Part shown: one piece after another, positions 7,406-8,138 of the stretch
Numbering within the stretch: the stretch's first letter is position 1
How the letters are laid out: each line of letters opens with the position of its first letter
DNA from: Tannerella sp.
GTDB taxonomy: Bacteria > Bacteroidota > Bacteroidia > Bacteroidales > Tannerellaceae
Direction of reading: 5' to 3'
Length of the DNA stretch: 8,138 nt
Assembly (NCBI GenBank): GCA_031271245.1
Contig: JAISWC010000273.1
Span: 1 to 8,138, forward strand
Program-made: the position numbers and the translations under genes
Notes under the pieces: generated by a model
The model's input: the letters and a program-made list of their open reading frames with translations, nothing else
Databases searched by the model: none
Told to the model about the DNA's origin: nothing

Positions 7406-8138
7406 TTATTTGTTTTTTCTTATCATCTGTCCCGTCCGCATCAACGTATTAACGTCCACTTTGCGTAATTTACCTTCATAGTCAGGTCCGACGTCAATCG
7501 AAAAGATGTTTTCGTATTTGACCGCGCTTCTGTAGTCGTCCCACAGTTTAGCAACAGGGTAAACCAGTTCATCATGCTGGGGGAGTGAATAGAACCACAT
7601 GGCGCCACCCTGATGGGGAGGTAGAATCGGGTAGGTAAACTCTGCCGCTAACCAGTTATGATTCGGATAGTTAGGGTTTTTTATCGGACCGGCGCCTGCC
7701 ATTTCGCCCAGACGTATGTCGCCGCTGACATCGTTGCAGTTGTAACCTACGAAACAGCCGGGTTGCCATTTTTTGCACCATTCGGTAGTCTCTTTACGGC
7801 TCAAACCGCCATCGCCTACCGCGCAATCGAGCCACAGAAACTCAATAGGCCCGTATTGCGTCAGCAACTCTTTGAGCTGCGCTTTCTTCACTTCGGGGTT
7901 ATTTCCACCCTTGCCTGCCTTACCGTCTTCCGAGCCGGGGAACGTCCAGTCGCCCTCCGAATAATACAGCGCCAGTTTGATGCCGTACTTGTCGCATGAC
8001 TTCTTCAGCGCCCGCAGAACGTCTTTCCCTAAAGGAGCATTGGTTACTTTGCGCGCTGTCGTCTTTGTGTCCCACAGACAGAAACCGTCGTGATGCTTTG
8101 TCAGAAACAGGATGTAACCCATCTCCGCTTCCCTGGCT
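7406..8138 (-). CDS. GH29-type alpha-L-fucosidase, C-terminal part (5' end outside window)
   Basis: The enzyme is predicted to hydrolyse terminal alpha-L-fucose from glycans by the retaining mechanism of family GH29. The frame is open through the right edge, so only the last 243 codons are seen. The ATG at 8122 is internal, because the frame continues upstream with AREAE. Visible landmarks, numbered within the fragment: KHHDGF at 14-19, the conserved His-His segment of the barrel; LWDTK at 21-25; GIKLALYYSEGDW at 52-64; YGPIEFLWLDC at 95-105, where D104 (codon 7828-7826) is the probable nucleophile; GDIRLGE ending at E145 and AAEF with E166, both acid/base candidates; SIDVGPDYEG at 213-222, the usual end of the catalytic barrel. 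The protein stops about 20 residues later, so it has no C-terminal beta-sandwich or carbohydrate-binding domain. Cellular location is unknown because the N-terminus is missing. It lies 11 bases upstream of susC in the same operon. The core assignment is firm; the exact GH29 subgroup and linkage preference are not. Confidence 0.88.
   Translation of the reverse strand, partial: AREAEMGYILFLTKHHDGFCLWDTKTTARKVTNAPLGKDVLRALKKSCDKYGIKLALYYSEGDWTFPGSEDGKAGKGGNNPEVKKAQLKELLTQYGPIEFLWLDCAVGDGGLSRKETTEWCKKWQPGCFVGYNCNDVSGDIRLGEMAGAGPIKNPNYPNHNWLAAEFTYPILPPHQGGAMWFYSLPQHDELVYPVAKLWDDYRSAVKYENIFSIDVGPDYEGKLRKVDVNTLMRTGQMIRKNK

Noticed and set aside
8120..8122. ATG at 8122 as the fucosidase start
   Set aside because: The frame stays open to the edge and the residues before it (AREAE) continue the conserved helix leading into the KHHDGF strand. 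A GH29 barrel needs much more N-terminal sequence.

Overview
The window is one stretch of a Bacteroidetes (most likely Bacteroidales) polysaccharide utilization locus (PUL). All five genes lie on the minus strand, so the operon reads from the right end of the window to the left. The assignment rests on an adjacent SusC-like TonB-dependent transporter and SusD-like lipoprotein, on Bacteroidetes-type lipoprotein signals, on AT-rich spacers without Shine-Dalgarno sequences, and on accessory domains (DUF4959/5126/5000 and DUF4998) that are typical of these loci. Base composition of the coding DNA looks close to half GC by eye. I cannot name a genus.

Order of transcription: (1) 8138-7406, the C-terminal 243 codons of a GH29-type alpha-L-fucosidase whose start lies beyond the window; (2) 7394-4236, SusC-like transporter, 1052 aa; (3) 4200-2194, SusD-like glycan-binding lipoprotein, 668 aa; (4) 2159-981, a 392 aa lipoprotein with DUF4959, DUF5126 and DUF5000 (discoidin-like) regions; (5) 953-1, the first 317 codons of a DUF4998 lipoprotein that continues past the left edge. 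The spacers are 11, 35, 34 and 27 bases. None holds a recognisable terminator or promoter, so the genes are probably co-transcribed from a promoter to the right of the window. No non-coding stretch exceeds 40 bases. I see no tRNA, rRNA, insertion sequence or CRISPR array.

How the genes probably work together (family knowledge plus inference): the surface lipoproteins bind a fucose-containing glycan, the SusC/SusD pair imports oligosaccharides across the outer membrane using TonB energy, and the fucosidase removes terminal alpha-L-fucose, either at the surface or in the periplasm. The glycan source (mucin, milk, plant or algal) cannot be read from the sequence. The SusC has no N-terminal signalling (STN) domain, so control is likely by a separate regulator outside the window.

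The points most worth a second look are the diverged active-site context of the fucosidase, its position upstream of and almost touching susC, and the heptamer-periodic repeats that fill two of the intergenic spacers right up to the start codons. I found no clearly undescribed system; this is a recognisable PUL with some local peculiarities.
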